Source of the DNA: Cryptomeria japonica
Lineage: Eukaryota; Streptophyta; Pinopsida; Cupressales; Cupressaceae
Direction: 5' to 3'
DNA length: 64,000 nt
Assembly (NCBI RefSeq): GCF_030272615.1
Contig: NC_081412.1
Span: 697,372,156-697,436,155 of the forward strand
The notes under the pieces were generated by a model, which ran no database searches, was not told where the DNA came from, and saw only the letters and a program-made list of their open reading frames with translations. Of the stretch, positions 11,960 to 23,504 are shown piece after piece. Made by a program: the position numbers and the translations under genes. Position 1 is the first letter of the stretch; every line of letters begins with the position of its first letter.

Positions 11960-12800
11960 TTTTCTAGAATATATCATGTAAAATAAATGTCACCATTATG
12001 TAGATCTCAAAAAATCATGTAGGTCAATAAGATGACACCTAAAAATGTGCCTGTATGAGCTCAAATGAGCCTCTCAAAGTTCTAAAAATTGGGATTGTGC
12101 AGGGTTTCCTCTAAGAAACAAAAAATTAGCAAAAAAAAATGTACATCAATCTACAAAAAAAATTATACCACTAGATAGAGCATGAAAAAATGACCTCCCA
12201 CAGTTGAGGAAAAAAAATAGGTCAATGAAGAGGGGGTGCAAATGTGGGGCTAAAAAGGTGATGTCATTCTAACTGGGCATTGATTGGGTGGAGGAGGCTA
12301 ACGTGGCACTAAGGTGGCTTGTTGGAAATATTCCTAAAGAATATTTTACAAGCATTTAAAAAAAAATTTAGAAAAATCTTGTGCTTTGACTATACGGTAC
12401 CCTGTGTAGGTACTACATAGTACCCCACATAGGTACTACACAATACATAATACACTGCACAGGCCTACATAGGTACACAATATTTAATTTAAAAAAAAAA
12501 AAAAAAAATTCATACCAAGAAAGTGGAATTGCAATAAAATAATACTTTTGAATTGCATGCAAACTGAGATGTTGATGTAGATGGCACAACCATATGAAAT
12601 TTCGTACATCCCAACCAAGGATGGGCCAAAAAATTGCAAAATTTTTACAACGTTGGAACACAAAGTGTTGTATATAAATATTCATCTATGGACCCTCTAT
12701 AGCGCAATTGTGACATCCGTTTCACTCCAACAAGCTCTTTTTTGCCTTATGCCAACAAACCTCTCAAAATAAAGCCTAAAATGGAGGGATTCTGATGTAT
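11960..12800. repeat. Non-coding interior of element B with short palindromic tract
   Basis: No gene seen. Between about 12395 and 12478 the words 'taggtac' and 'ctacatag' recur several times in both orientations, allowing small hairpins. A run of about 20 A lies at 12488-12508. Confidence 0.45.
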
Positions 12801-12812
12801 GCTCTGATATCA
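12801..12812 (-). promoter_or_regulatory. Primer binding site of element B
   Basis: The minus strand reads TGATATCAGAGC, one base from the initiator-Met PBS TGGTATCAGAGC, and lies three bases from the right LTR. It sets the orientation of element B as minus. Confidence 0.7.
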
Positions 12813-12815
12813 TGA

Positions 12816-13200
12816 TGGAAAAAACCAAGATCACTTGAAAAAAAAAATACTCTTCACAAACCATCAAGATACAAAATGAGAAATATCATAAACAATTGCC
12901 ACATTGTCACTAAAAATGCACAAAACATGTCGTTCATATGAAGGCAACCAAGAATATGTGAGAAGGTAGGAGTGAAACTTTGACTACCCCTCAAAGTATG
13001 CAACAAATACAAGGCTCTATGGATAAGTGTTGGGACACTTGGCGAGTCTACAATAGGTAAGACAAAAGTCTCATTAACATCCCATAACATGAGGAGAGAA
13101 TATCTCAACCCTCAAAGTGATATTAAAGATAGCATGAATAGGACTCAACTAAGTAGGCTAAAAGAAAACTAGTTAGGTAAAACAACTTCTCAAAATAAGA
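12816..13200 (-). repeat. Right (5') LTR of element B
   Basis: Homologous to 2232-2619 and close to it in length (385 versus 388). It ends directly before the second ATAGG copy at 13201-13205. Confidence 0.72.
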
Positions 13201-13205
13201 ATAGG

Positions 13206-13446
13206 TCGTAATATTCCAACTTAATTAAAATTACCATAGCTAGATGAAGAAGGAAAGTTTATTTTAGGACCTAAGAAAAATATTGAGAAAAGAGTGAAAC
13301 AATTATGAAATAGAGCCATCTCTAAGTTCATAATCAAATGAAAGAATATACCAATCAAAGATGCAAAATGGAAAGTTGAACAATTTAGACTAAAGTATCA
13401 AAAATCACTAAGTGTTGAGGATGATGCATTTTTGAATTTGAGGGCA
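13206..13446 (+). pseudogene. Chromovirus integrase C-terminus with chromodomain
   Basis: Continues the reading frame broken off at 2231. It begins with the linker ('LDEEGKFILGP') and then a chromodomain-like segment: 'RAISKFIIK' with a stop where Trp is expected, 'KNIPIKDAKWKVEQF', then 'VEDDAFL'. Chromodomains at the end of such integrases guide insertion into heterochromatin. In-frame stops (near 13230, 13312, 13346) show decay. The TGTTAGG that follows is the start of the 3' LTR. Confidence 0.75.
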
Positions 13447-13884
13447 TGTTAGGTACCTAATATTATATCTAAAGTTATGACCCTAATATAATATATTACT
13501 AAGTATGCATTATATATTCCTAAGTATAATAAGTTAAGCATTTGTGGCATGTTTGACCTTAAAATTAATTTTAGTTAGTACCTTCAACATTATTAATTAG
13601 GATGAAGGGATATGTCCCTACATGGTTAAGCCTATAAATAAGGTGGAGATGTTTCTACCAGATCATATTCTCATCAAATATTGAACTCCTAAATTATTAT
13701 TTAATTGCTGAAGGTCACCCACTCAAACTGGTCTCCTACTTTATAATTTTTTACAATTATTTACAAGAAATACCATAGTGAAGACATCATAGTTGAAACA
13801 TTTATATACTACTTTTATTCATAAAGAAACACTTAATAATCATACATCATAACCATAATTTTTTACATCATGGCATTATACAGG
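13447..13884 (+). repeat. Partial 3' LTR of the chromovirus with TATA box
   Basis: Starts TGTTAGGTACC just after the coding end and a purine-rich 'gagggca'. TATAAATA (13633-13640) in 'cctataaataagg' fits a core promoter. It is cut at 13884 by element D; any continuation would lie beyond 43300. Confidence 0.6.
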
Positions 13885-15030
13885 TGTAGCATCTCAAATT
13901 GTAATCCCTTACAATTTAGTCCACATTTTGGGCCCTCACCTTAGTGTCATGTGTCCCCCGATTCCTAATTAATGCCCGATTATACATTCACCATGTAAAT
14001 TTTTCCTTTTCTTCATTCAACACACAACATGACCCCTTATCCTGGCCCCAATATAGGGTAGGACCAAATATAAATGCTTTGGTCCTCCTTGATTGGGCCC
14101 TTTCTTGGTCCCCTCTTGCTTCTTCAAAAATGAGTGGTAAATCCCTCCTTGTGTTGTCCTATGTCAAAAAATTAATATATTTTTCGACGGGAAAGTATAT
14201 AAGGAGGTTTTAGCCTCTCATTTTCATATGGGAACATCATAAGAGGAGGGTGAAATTATAATCATCAAGAATTTGAGCATTGAAGAATTCATCATCAAGC
14301 ATCTCTAGAGGTCTTCAAGGCTGCATTCTCCATTCATCAATTGTGGAGCATAATTACATCATTCATTTGCAAGCATGTGTGTGTGTTTATAGTTTTTTTA
14401 TGTTCATGCCATTTCATACAACATATTTTATTACATCCAAGAAGCAAATCATCATTATCGGACATTGCAGATTTGAGGTATACCTTTCCATCATTTATTT
14501 TAGTATTTGCAATATTTCAATCAAGGATAATTCCTAACTGGGGTTTGGCTTAGGCAAGCCCCTATTCCCAACCTATTTCCCTTTCTTTCTATGTGCAGAA
14601 AATAGGTACAGAGTTGTGATCTTTAGAATATGCATTATTTGCATAGATGAATCAACCCTTTTTGGTGTGCAGAAAGTTAGGATGATCATAGCAATGGTTG
14701 CTCTGATCTTGATATTTTTGGAGCTTTTTTAGGGATCAGGTCTGAATATGCATATACTACTTAGATCCAGGAGCGTGCCTCGATTTGATTACTTTAGCTC
14801 ATTGTTTCCATATTTTTATCTTCATTTTCAACACTTTAACCTAATGTTAGCAATTCAACTCACAAAAGAGGGGAAATAAATTCACACCCCCTTGAATACA
14901 ATCAATATTTCAATCCTCATCATTACTGATTTGTGACTAAATCCATTGGATTCATCCCGCTTTTGAATGTAATGGTAAATTTGTGGTTTTTACGCTTCTA
15001 TGGTGGAACCCTAATTTTCCACCCAGTGCA
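13885..15030 (+). repeat. 5' LTR of element D with core promoter
   Basis: Matches 42177-43300 throughout, for example 'ttcatcaattgtggagcata', 'aaccctttttggtgt' and 'caactcacaaaagagg'. A TATA box lies at 14196-14204 (TATATAAGG, in 'aagtatataaggaggtttt'), conserved in the other copy at 42497-42505. It ends 'cccagtgca'. Confidence 0.88.
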
Positions 15031-16307
15031 TTTTGGTGAACCTAACTCCTTAAACCTTTAATTATGATTTGTGTTCTCTAATATGAGTGTTTATGCAATT
15101 TAGAATTCAAATTTACATTTACAAGTTTAATTTCCAATTGAATTTCAAAAATTTAGAGGTTGATTTCACAAAAACTGTAATTTTTAATTCTAATATTGAG
15201 CTTGTGATTTGCCTAATTTGGATTAATTGTTTCAAATATGACTTGGAAACATTTCAAAATTCAAATTCAAATTCATAGCTCTCATTTTAATCAAGTTATA
15301 TACATTTAGAGGTTTAAATTATAAAAACCCTAACTTATTTTGGTTAAATTGATCTATGGATTGCTTCATCATTCATCATGGCACTTAATAAATCTGATTT
15401 AATTGCTATTTCACATATTATTACTTTGCTTTTCACTTATATTTATCAAAATCATGTGTTGGATAATGGCTTCTTTCATTTCACAATGCTTATTTTCATT
15501 CATAGAACTTTAACATATTGTGCTTTTAAATTTTCAAAATTCCTTCATTTCAATCAATTTGTTCTCAAAGCTTTCATTTAGAGTGCATTTTGTTTTATGG
15601 TGATTTTTTTAGGAAAGTGCATTTCATATATAGATCATCTCAAAGCTTTTGTCGATCCCAATCCTAGAGATGTTAATAGAAAACCTAACACTTGTACCTC
15701 TCCTAGCGTATTTAGTGTGAATGAAGAAAGAGCTAATACTCCTATCAATTATCTCTCTAATGGAGAGAAAGTATTGATGGCCCCATCTTCTCCTCATACA
15801 CATACCCTAGTGCAAGGGGGACAAAACCAAAATAATGGTGTTTACATCTCTCTAGATCCTCCTTATTCTACTAGAGCCTACCTTAAACATCAAAACATTT
15901 GTAGAGAAGATGATGCCATGCATTTTATTCATGATCTCTCTCCCCATATAACATTAAGTAAATATGAGGCCTTGGATGGTAAGGACTTTCTTTCCCAACC
16001 CACAAAAGAGGATATGCATGATGAAAGAAGGGAAAGTCTTCCTTCACAAGATATTCCATCTTCATCTACTAATCCTTTTATTCCTTCTAAACATCCTTAT
16101 GCTACAAACTTTAAAGAAATTTATTACAATGTTCCTCACCTTATCAATTAAAGGATACTTATAGGAGTGGCTTTGATATAATATCAAAACAAGGTTTTAG
16201 AAGAGAGGGACTTGGAAAATTTGAACAAGGAATTAGAGTCCCTATAAATCCTCCTACATAAATTACCACATAAGGCTTAGGAAATGATAATAAATCTCCT
16301 ATGGATG
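15031..16307 (+). pseudogene. Element D gag, 5' part with G-patch-like motif
   Basis: An open frame from ATG 15597 to 16151 encodes a polar protein rich in Ser, Pro and His with no recognised capsid domain. After a frameshift near 16145 the reading continues and shows 'SGFDIISKQGF' followed by 'GLGKFEQGI', the spacing of a G-patch (an RNA-binding glycine motif), then 'VPINPP'. The frame reaches 16307 and resumes at 39397 after element E, codon for codon. 15031-15596 is an A/T-rich leader with weak short frames. 'ttttggtgaacc' at 15031 occupies the PBS place but does not match a primer I recognise. Confidence 0.6.
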
Positions 16308-16410
16308 TGTTATGCCTTGCATATCCACTCCCCATTAGTTTCCTTGTGTTACAATATGGGTCCCCTGTTGTTGCTCGCTTTTGCTTTGTTCTTTTTCTTT
16401 TTGTTCTTTT

Positions 16411-17530
16411 ACCTCGGAACTCCGGAGTCTTGAGGTCCCTTTTTGTTCTTTTGCTTTCACCAACCCTGGAACTTCGGACCCCCAGAGTCTTGAGGTTGGT
16501 CTCCTTCTTTTCGTCTTTTGTTTCCTTTTCCATTACCTTAGAACTCTGGTGTTCTGGAGTCCCGAGGTGTGTCTTTTGTTTTCTTGTTCTTTATCTCGGA
16601 ACTCCAGAGTTCTGGAGTCCCAAGGTATGTGTTTGAGTCTTTTACCTTGGAACTCCTAAGTCCTGGAGTCCCGAGGTGTATGGCTGATCCACCCCAGAAC
16701 CTCGGATTCCTAGAGTCCTGAGGTGGATCCTTGCTTGCTTTACTTCTTGAGCTAACCTCGAGACCCCGGAGTCCTGAGGTCCTGTATAAATTGCTCATAC
16801 GGACGGGTTTGGGAGGGGTATAAATAGAAATGGTGAACTTTTAAAATTCATTTGTGCATTCAAAGCTCCTTCTTCCTTGCCTCTTAACCGCGAGCCTCCA
16901 AACTGCCAAGCTTCCTATTGCGTTCTTGGGCATTTTGATCCACTAGGTAGGTGATTTTTCTTGCCCTTTTGGTCGTTTGTAGGGTAGATTTCTTTTTCTT
17001 GTTCTCCTTTCTTCGGGTTTTTGTTTTTGTTTTCTCTTCTTGTATTTTTTTGTGTGTTTTCTTGTGTATCCATGTGCCCTAAATACCTACCCCGAAACCC
17101 CAGACCCTCGGAGTTCCTAGTGGTTTGCTCTTACTTACCCCAGAACCCCAAAATTCTGGGATTTTGTTGTAACTTTCTTATCACTAACCTCAGAATTCCA
17201 GAATCCCAGAGTTTTGGATTATTTCTTTGCGAGGGAGTCCTATCACCTACCCCAGAACCCTGAAACCCTGAAGTTCCGAGGTCTATCTTTCTAAATCATT
17301 TTGCTGAAATAATATTGGCTATTTGGGTCGGGACCACAGTATCTTGGGATGAGCTTAAATACCTACCCCGAAGTTCCAAAATCAAGTGTTATTTAACCAG
17401 CCCTGAACCCCGGAACCCCAGAGTTCTAGACTGCAACCATGAGTACCTACCTTGAAACCCCATAATTCCAGACCCAGTTTTAAAAAGAAAAAACTCCCTA
17501 CTCTGGAAACCCGAAGACCCAAAGTTAATG
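16411..17530 (+). repeat. Cluster of dyad-symmetric repeats around the LTR promoter
   Basis: About 15 copies of a near-palindromic unit of 26-38 bp. The clearest is 16411-16436: left arm 'acctcggaactcc', right arm 'ggagtcttgaggt', almost exact reverse complements. Further copies start near 16463, 16535, 16592, 16643, 16690 and 16755 at 50-75 bp spacing. More degenerate ones ('accccgaaacccc', 'ccagaaccc') continue to 17530 through the intron. The 3' LTR carries the same cluster. They could be enhancer or protein-binding sites; function unknown. Confidence 0.75.
16819..16826 (+). promoter_or_regulatory. TATA box for the LTR-encoded ORF
   Basis: TATAAATA in 'gaggggtataaatagaaatg', about 120 bp before a consensus splice donor and 770 bp before the ORF start. 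The block that holds it is deleted from the 3' LTR. Confidence 0.55.
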
Positions 17531-17579
17531 AAATTTTTATGTTTTTGATAAAGAACTGATCCTTGTTTTCTTCTTACAG
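16947..17579 (+). other. Putative intron in the leader of the LTR ORF
   Basis: Donor 'ACTAG|GTAGGT' at 16946/16947 and acceptor 'ttttcttcttacag|G' at 17579/17580 match plant consensus. The joined leader would reach ATG 17594 within 15 nt. In the 3' LTR the donor side is deleted and the acceptor reads 'ttacaag'. Predicted by eye only. Confidence 0.5.
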
Positions 17580-20484
17580 GTTCAGGTAGTTAGATGGACT
17601 CATCTTCTAACAAACGAAGCAAAGATATTGACAAACTTCCAGCTACCATGAAATACCACTATCAAGGACAAGTCTACTCCTCAAAGTTGGATGATCAAGT
17701 CAAATGGGTCACTGACATGAAAATTGGCCATATTGAAATTGATGATATCAGAACCCAGCTAAATAAACCCAAACTAGAGGCCCTACATAGGAGAATCAAA
17801 AGATCAGGCTCAGTGTAGACAACTATTTTTCCACAATCAGTGCAAGCACCAGAATTTATAATGACAATTGCTCAGTTCTACAACCTAAACACTATAAAGT
17901 GCACTAACGCATAGGGAAGGAAAGTTATAGACTTGTCTCTTGACATGTTGGGATTCAAGTTTGGTATCCCAACCAGAGAAGAGATATTCCTCTCAACTAA
18001 AGAGGGGGCCTTAAAAGTATGGAATGACAAAGTTGCAGCAAATAAAAGACACATGAATGAAAACTGGTTGGAAGAAGAGAGAGAAACGGGTCTCAAGGGA
18101 AGACTTCAAGGAGCCCCAAAGAGACTTGATTATTATGCTGAGCAGGGCCTTTGGCAAGCCTGATTGTAAGAATTTCCATCCATGGAAGTTCTAGTTTATG
18201 ACCACTATCCTAATTGGAAAACAATATTTTGATTGGTTGCAGATCTTCTCTGACAATATTTGCAAACAAATGAAGGAAGTCCACCATACCCAAAAATTAT
18301 TTTTCACATCTTATGTCATCTGGGTGGCTGCCAAAGCTAAAAATTTTCTCAGACTACAAGTAGAGGGTCAGTTAGGGGATGAGGAAGGACAGAAGAAGGT
18401 ATGCAAATATTATTCCCAACTCCCCCTAGCCAATGCAAAGGCTCATTTCAAAAGAATTAATGATGCCTTCATTTTTCCAGTAATAATTAAAATAACAAGA
18501 GACACATGATATTGGATTAGCCCGGAGGCCATAGCTATTATTTGAGAGTGGGCATGTTGGTTTTTCCAAAACCCACACTTTGTGTACATTATGGTCAGTG
18601 GATTCACAGGGAACCCAATGTTGCTTCCCAGATACTGCAATGATAGAGTAATTTTGGTGGAATATATAAGGAAACTATTGGGCCTCCAGTCTCTCTTATC
18701 TTCAAAACATAAAATAGGCATTAATTTTTCAGTATCTATTGGATACTTCTCATGTTCAAAGATACAGGTTGCAAAGCTAGTAGAGTGAGAGCTTCAAGAT
18801 TTGAACTTGAAAGAGTATGATTATGCTAGCGAATTTTATGATCCCTACATGAAGCTCAAACAAGCTATACCCAAGGCATATGAGGGACATAGGCTGAGAC
18901 TGGAGGATTTTTGGGCCAACCTCTAAGACAGTTTTGAGGTTAGAGAGAAAAACTATAATAGGTTATCTATGCCACAGATAAGAGACTTTGAAATTGAGAC
19001 CAATCTCTCTAAAGACCTCAAGGATGGTGGAGACCGACTCGATGCAACTTATAAAGGGTTAGAAATTGATAAGAAGCCCCTCTCCCCAATAAGGTGGTCT
19101 ATGAATGAGGATATGAATATTGAAAAGGTTTCTCAAGTGGTCATCAATAGGACCAAACAATGGCTAAGCTAGAGGGTAATGTCGAGTTTCTCAAAAGAAA
19201 AACAGAAGGAGTCCACTTCTGGGGTACCCAAATCAAGGGGTTATAAGGAGTATGCTCGGAGATGAGATCAAGCTCAAGACAAAATATGTCCACCAATCTT
19301 GATGAGGGGGAGAAACCTCAAGAAAGCACTGAGGACTTATTGAAGAAACTCCAAGAGATGATGACGGAGTCTAAGTTGTTGAAGAAGGCAGTAGACCTTG
19401 GGGTGACCAAAGGATTATAGGTAGTACCACTGGCTAAAGTCCTCCCACCAAGGACAACTATAGGGTAGACTATAGGAGAGTGTACCCAGGAGCAGGAGGA
19501 AGAAATAGAAATTATGGAAGATATAACTACTCAACCTCCTTCAATAGCTTCCACATAGTATCCAGGTACCAACACCCTTGCACCACCAAAAATTAATGTA
19601 CCCGTAGGGTACCCTGGATTACAAGGCTTTGAGTCTAGCACTAAAGGAATAAGAATTAGGGACATTGAATCCAATTCAGATCAAGAAGAAGAGGATCTTG
19701 AGCAACATTAGCCACTAGAAGGCAAGAAAGAAGGGGATGAGGTGGAGGACCTATTGAATGAAAGATTAGTTCTAACCCCTCAAGATCAAGAGGACCTCCT
19801 CAAGGACATAGCAACTGAGCAAGGTGAAACAAAGGTAGGTGAGGAAGAGATGACATTCAATGAAGAGGTTAGTGGAAAATTAGGAGAATTACATAAGCAA
19901 TAGGCTCTCCAAATGAATCTAGCCCGCCAAGTTACCTCACCTCAAGATCCTGGGCGAACAGAAGTAGAGGAAAGAGATGAAGCAGAGGAGTAGGTGGAGG
20001 TCCATGTTATAATTGCAGATATAGTGTCACACCAAGGTGAAAAGGATGAAGATATACCACAATGGCTTGAGTTCACTTTTGAGAAGAAAAAGAGAAAAGC
20101 CGAGCTTCCTAAGGTCACTTTGAAACACATAATCACCGTGGAGCCACCAAAGGATAAGAAGCCAAAAACCGTACATCATTTATCAAAAAGTGGCTTTGGT
20201 GAAGTGATTGCAGCTGTGGCAGTCACACTCCAAGCTAAGGGGCAAGCTTCCCCCAAGTATCAAATGTCCTAGGTAAATTTGGGTAAACAAACCAAGTGGG
20301 GAGAGATAGATACTTTGGAGCTAGCCACAAGTGTTGTCAGGGGGCATGTAGAAAAAGAGCTTACTTCAAACATGGAGATCAAAGCACAAATAGGGCAATA
20401 CAAGCAGCTCCTTATTGAAATGAGAAAACCTCTAGACTCTCGTAGGGCTGATGACCTACCTTCGACCTTATCACTACTTGAAAA

Positions 20485-22164
20485 ACTACTTGCAGTGCAC
20501 CCTGTTAACACACCTGATGAGATAGATCAATTAATCTCTGAGGCTAACCGGTCAGTATTCTCAACTGCTCATCTGTATGTATCACCGATGGTAGGAAGAG
20601 TGAATCAGGTAACAGAGGAAACAACAGATGCATGGGACATATTCCTGGTAGAAAAAGAGAAACAGGAAGAGTATCAAAAACCTAAAACCTTTAAGGTATA
20701 TCAAAAGAACAGGGACAAAGGAAAAGGTAAGGTAGGTGGACCTCCCAGTATAAAGATAACTGACAACTTACCCCCACCACCTCTAGATACTCCACCGGTA
20801 GACGCCACTGACAATCAACCGACAACTGAGAGTATGGACACACCACATGAGGATACAAATCCTGATTCTGAGGTGTTATATACAATGAACATTGACACTC
20901 AGGAAGTAAATATTATGGTGGATAAGGAATCAACTAAGAAATCAGATGTGGCAACAGAGCCACCGACAGGAAATATTGCAATAGAAAACATTGAAATTGG
21001 GGAACTAAAACAAAATGAAGGATCAAGTGAACACCAGACACTGGAAAGGAAAAAACTACAGATGTGCATATTGAGGCATCCACTAAGCCACCAACAACTA
21101 CTGAAACTGAAAAACCAATTGAGTCATCGGCAACAGGCAGCACAGAGGAAAAACTGGTAGTGGACAACACAGAGAAACAGGTAGAGCAACAAGCTCCTTC
21201 ACAGGTACAGATAGAGATAGTGCCACCGACCCAAAATGAAAAGCCTAAAATTTTGTTTGTAGAAATGCAAACTCAAACAGATCCTCCAGAGAAAGAGGAA
21301 AGCAAAGCTATAACTACAACCGACAGATTACTAATTGTTAAAACTATTGGACAAACATCCGGTATAGCCATGACAAAATTCAGACCTACTAATATAACTG
21401 AGGTCTTATTAGATTCAATAAAGAAAATAACAGAGTGCAATGCACAAGCCTATAAGGCTATAGATGACACTTTACCAATTTTGAAGATGATAGCTCCAAA
21501 GTGTAACATAGACAATAAAGATTCTTTGAGCCAATTAGACATATTGTCTAAGTATATAACTGGTAACCTAATAACACTAGACAAAATAAATGAGGATACA
21601 TTTAAGGAGAGATTGATAAAGGAAAAATATAAATTCTTTGAGGATATAGTTAAGAAGAATAAGGAAGAGATGGACACCCTTTTACCGGAACTCACTGAAA
21701 TCATTTTTGACTTCAAGAAATTGTATAGGGACACTTGCAAAATGGATGTATTAATAGAGGATCTTGACAAAGAAATCAGAAAAGCACAGGATAAGATTAA
21801 TAATGTTGTTGATAATCTGATTGGAACATCAGACTCATTTTTGGAATTAGAGAAGAAAATTGCAGAGCAAGAAGAGAAAATCAAGAAACTGGAAAATGAA
21901 AAACAAAGAATAAAGGACAAAGCAAAGGACTTAAAATGCAGACTTGGTCCAAGACTAGAGTATCTTATTTCTTTGAGAAAAGAAATATCTGAGGCTCTGG
22001 TTCCCGGACTAAAGACACCGGAAGAGAAAATACACATACTCACCGGTACAGTGCAGAGGACTCAAGAAGCCATAAAAGACTGCAAAACATTCAGCAATGG
22101 AATAAATCTAGTTTTGACAGACATTTTTCAGATTGTAACCCACCAGTTACAAGAATCCAGGTAG
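20485..22164 (+). pseudogene. Element F ORF2-like C-terminal region
   Basis: Reads in phase out of the E LTR ORF into about 560 codons. The beginning, 'TPDEIDQLISEAN' then 'VGRVNQVTEETTDAW', parallels element G ('THDEAKRLIQEAN' then 'IGKVEEVRKET'). A long Pro/Thr/Glu-rich linker follows (20760-21330), then a helical coiled-coil region with 'ELEKKIAEQEEKIKKLEN' (near 21850) and a short tail ending LQESR at the TAG of 22164. One frameshift lies in an A-run near 21050. Except for that shift it is the best preserved copy of this C-terminal region in the window. Function unknown; coiled-coil assembly is an inference. Confidence 0.7.
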
Positions 22165-22205
22165 GACTCCACTGACAATGAATGACAACCTTTGTCATTG
22201 ATGTC

Positions 22206-22363
22206 AAAGGGGGAGTAGAACAAGGAGAAAAATGGTTCATCTACTCAGGGGGAGCACACAGTTTTGGTAAGACATTTTTGGCAGACTAATTTTTGGGGAT
22301 GTCAGTTTTGGACACTTTTTGATTTTTCTCATGAGTGTTGCCATCAATGCCAAAGGGGGAGAT
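22206..22363 (+). promoter_or_regulatory. Polypurine tracts before element F LTR
   Basis: The true tract 'caaaggggga' plus 'gat' (22351-22363) abuts TGTTGGC. Two more tracts lie upstream ('caaagggggagtag' near 22206, 'cagggggagcac' near 22246). The words 'cattgatgtcaaagggggag' and 'catcaatgccaaagggggag' show that the region was duplicated. Confidence 0.7.
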
Positions 22364-23153
22364 TGTTGGCAAATGCAAAATCCAATGAGAAATTGTAGGT
22401 GGTTGAAGGTTTTGTCATTGATGGCAACCTTGCAATCATATGATACTGGCAAGACAAATATACCAGCACTGACAACGACAAACTCTACACCGACACACAG
22501 AACACCGACAGTGAAAGGATGGATACCGGCACTCTGGTCGACATGAATTTTGTTGATAATATATTTTGTAACTAATTGTAAAATCATTGTAATCTGACAT
22601 GGCGAGTTTTAATATGACTCATATATGTATGAGATCATTGTAGAACATTTAGTATGAATGTGATAGGTGAAATTAAGCAGACCTAATTATGCGAATTATA
22701 GGCTAAGGGTTTATGTATGAAGCAGAGCTAAAACCGGTACTGGATCTGGCATAATAGATGCTAATTTGAAGCAGTACAAGACATTGGATTTGTATAATCC
22801 ACTTTTTTAAGTCAGTGTGACTTCCTTTGTAATTGAGCAGTGAGCACTAGGCACTTGGCCTTCCTGCATGTGCAGGCCCCTCTTGTAAAATAGTAATATT
22901 CCCTTATTGGCTAGTAAGTGAATATTGTGGGTCACAAATCCCACCGAGGTTTTTCCCACACTAGGTTTCCTCGTTAAACTATTGTGTTATGGTGTGATTT
23001 TCATGTGGTTGTTGTTATTCTTGTTTACTGCATTATTTTTGGTTTACCGATACACAGTATTGATATGCTTTACATGTTTTAATTCAAGTAAATTCAAAAA
23101 ATGGTTAGATACTGGTTCACCCCCCCCTCTCAGTATCTTTGGGAATCCTAATA
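22364..23153 (+). repeat. LTR of element F
   Basis: 790 bp from TGTTGGCAAATGC to …TCCTAATA. Near its end it carries 'gtgggtcacaaatcccacc' followed by 'gaggtttttccc' and 'aggtttcctcgt', and then 'ggttcacccccccc' with 'tctcagtat'. This layout is shared with LTRs at 45418, 63285 and, in part, element C. Confidence 0.8.
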
Positions 23154-23504
23154 GAGCTACCTTCAACCTCATCAATGCTAGAGGGAGAAATGAAGGCACT
23201 AGTGGGGGTGAGACGGGTGGCCACTATAGCTAAATCATGGACCCAAGTTAATGTAGCTAAGATTAGATTATTTCTGCAGGATACTATGAGGATATACCAT
23301 AGGGCAGTATAGGCAGGTGGAGCTTTATCTTCTTGTTCTACGCAATGGGAACAGAAGCTAAGCATTTTTAATAAGCAGTTCTGAATTTTGAATAAAGTAT
23401 TGCGGTTAGGGGAAGAGACAATAATGGAGGAGGACATCTTAGGAGGGGACAGTTGTGAAAACTTGCAGTCCTATGTGTACATTTTGGAGCTAAAGATTGA
23501 GATA

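Larger units (their letters stand above)
2232..13200 (-). mobile_element. Element B: non-coding LTR element, host of element C
   Basis: Two related direct repeats (2232-2619 and 12816-13200) bound this segment, and the 5-bp target duplication ATAGG lies outside them (2227-2231, 13201-13205). A sequence complementary to the initiator-Met PBS (TGATATCAGAGC on the minus strand) adjoins the right repeat, so the element runs on the minus strand. Removing 2232-13205 rejoins the chromovirus integrase frame (…V-I-G / R-N-I-P…), independent proof of the insertion. Without element C the internal part is about 2.2 kb (2620-3117 and 11094-12815) and shows no protein motif. It is therefore a non-autonomous element of the LARD/TRIM sort. 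Confidence 0.75.
20485..23153 (+). mobile_element. Element F: 3' part of a C/G-type element, 5'-truncated
   Basis: Absent from the 3' LTR of E, where the flanking sequence is continuous at about 37610. It contains the C-terminal part of an ORF2-like protein, polypurine tracts and one LTR (22364-23153). The 5' LTR, gag and most of ORF2 are missing. The left flank ('ctaccttcgaccttatcac') and the right flank ('ctaccttcaacctcatcaa') are near copies of each other, so the junction carries about 18 bp of duplicated host sequence rather than a clean 5-bp repeat. Confidence 0.75.

Noticed and set aside
12488-12508. Poly(A) tail of a processed pseudogene or LINE
   Set aside because: No coding or non-LTR element sequence precedes it, and the tract lies in the interior of element B.
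16411-16775. CRISPR-like array (regular palindromic repeats with spacers)
   Set aside because: Plant retroelement context, divergent repeats, spacers of low complexity and no cas genes; it is an LTR repeat cluster.
16301-16798. Overlapping Leu/Ser/Pro-rich frames on both strands over the dyad repeats
   Set aside because: Palindromic repeats keep frames open on both strands; the region lies upstream of the TATA box and shows no domain.
21450-22043. Long minus-strand Ser-rich frame opposite element F ORF
   Set aside because: It is the antisense shadow of the Lys/Glu-rich coiled coil on the plus strand; Ser/Phe/Leu composition follows from that.
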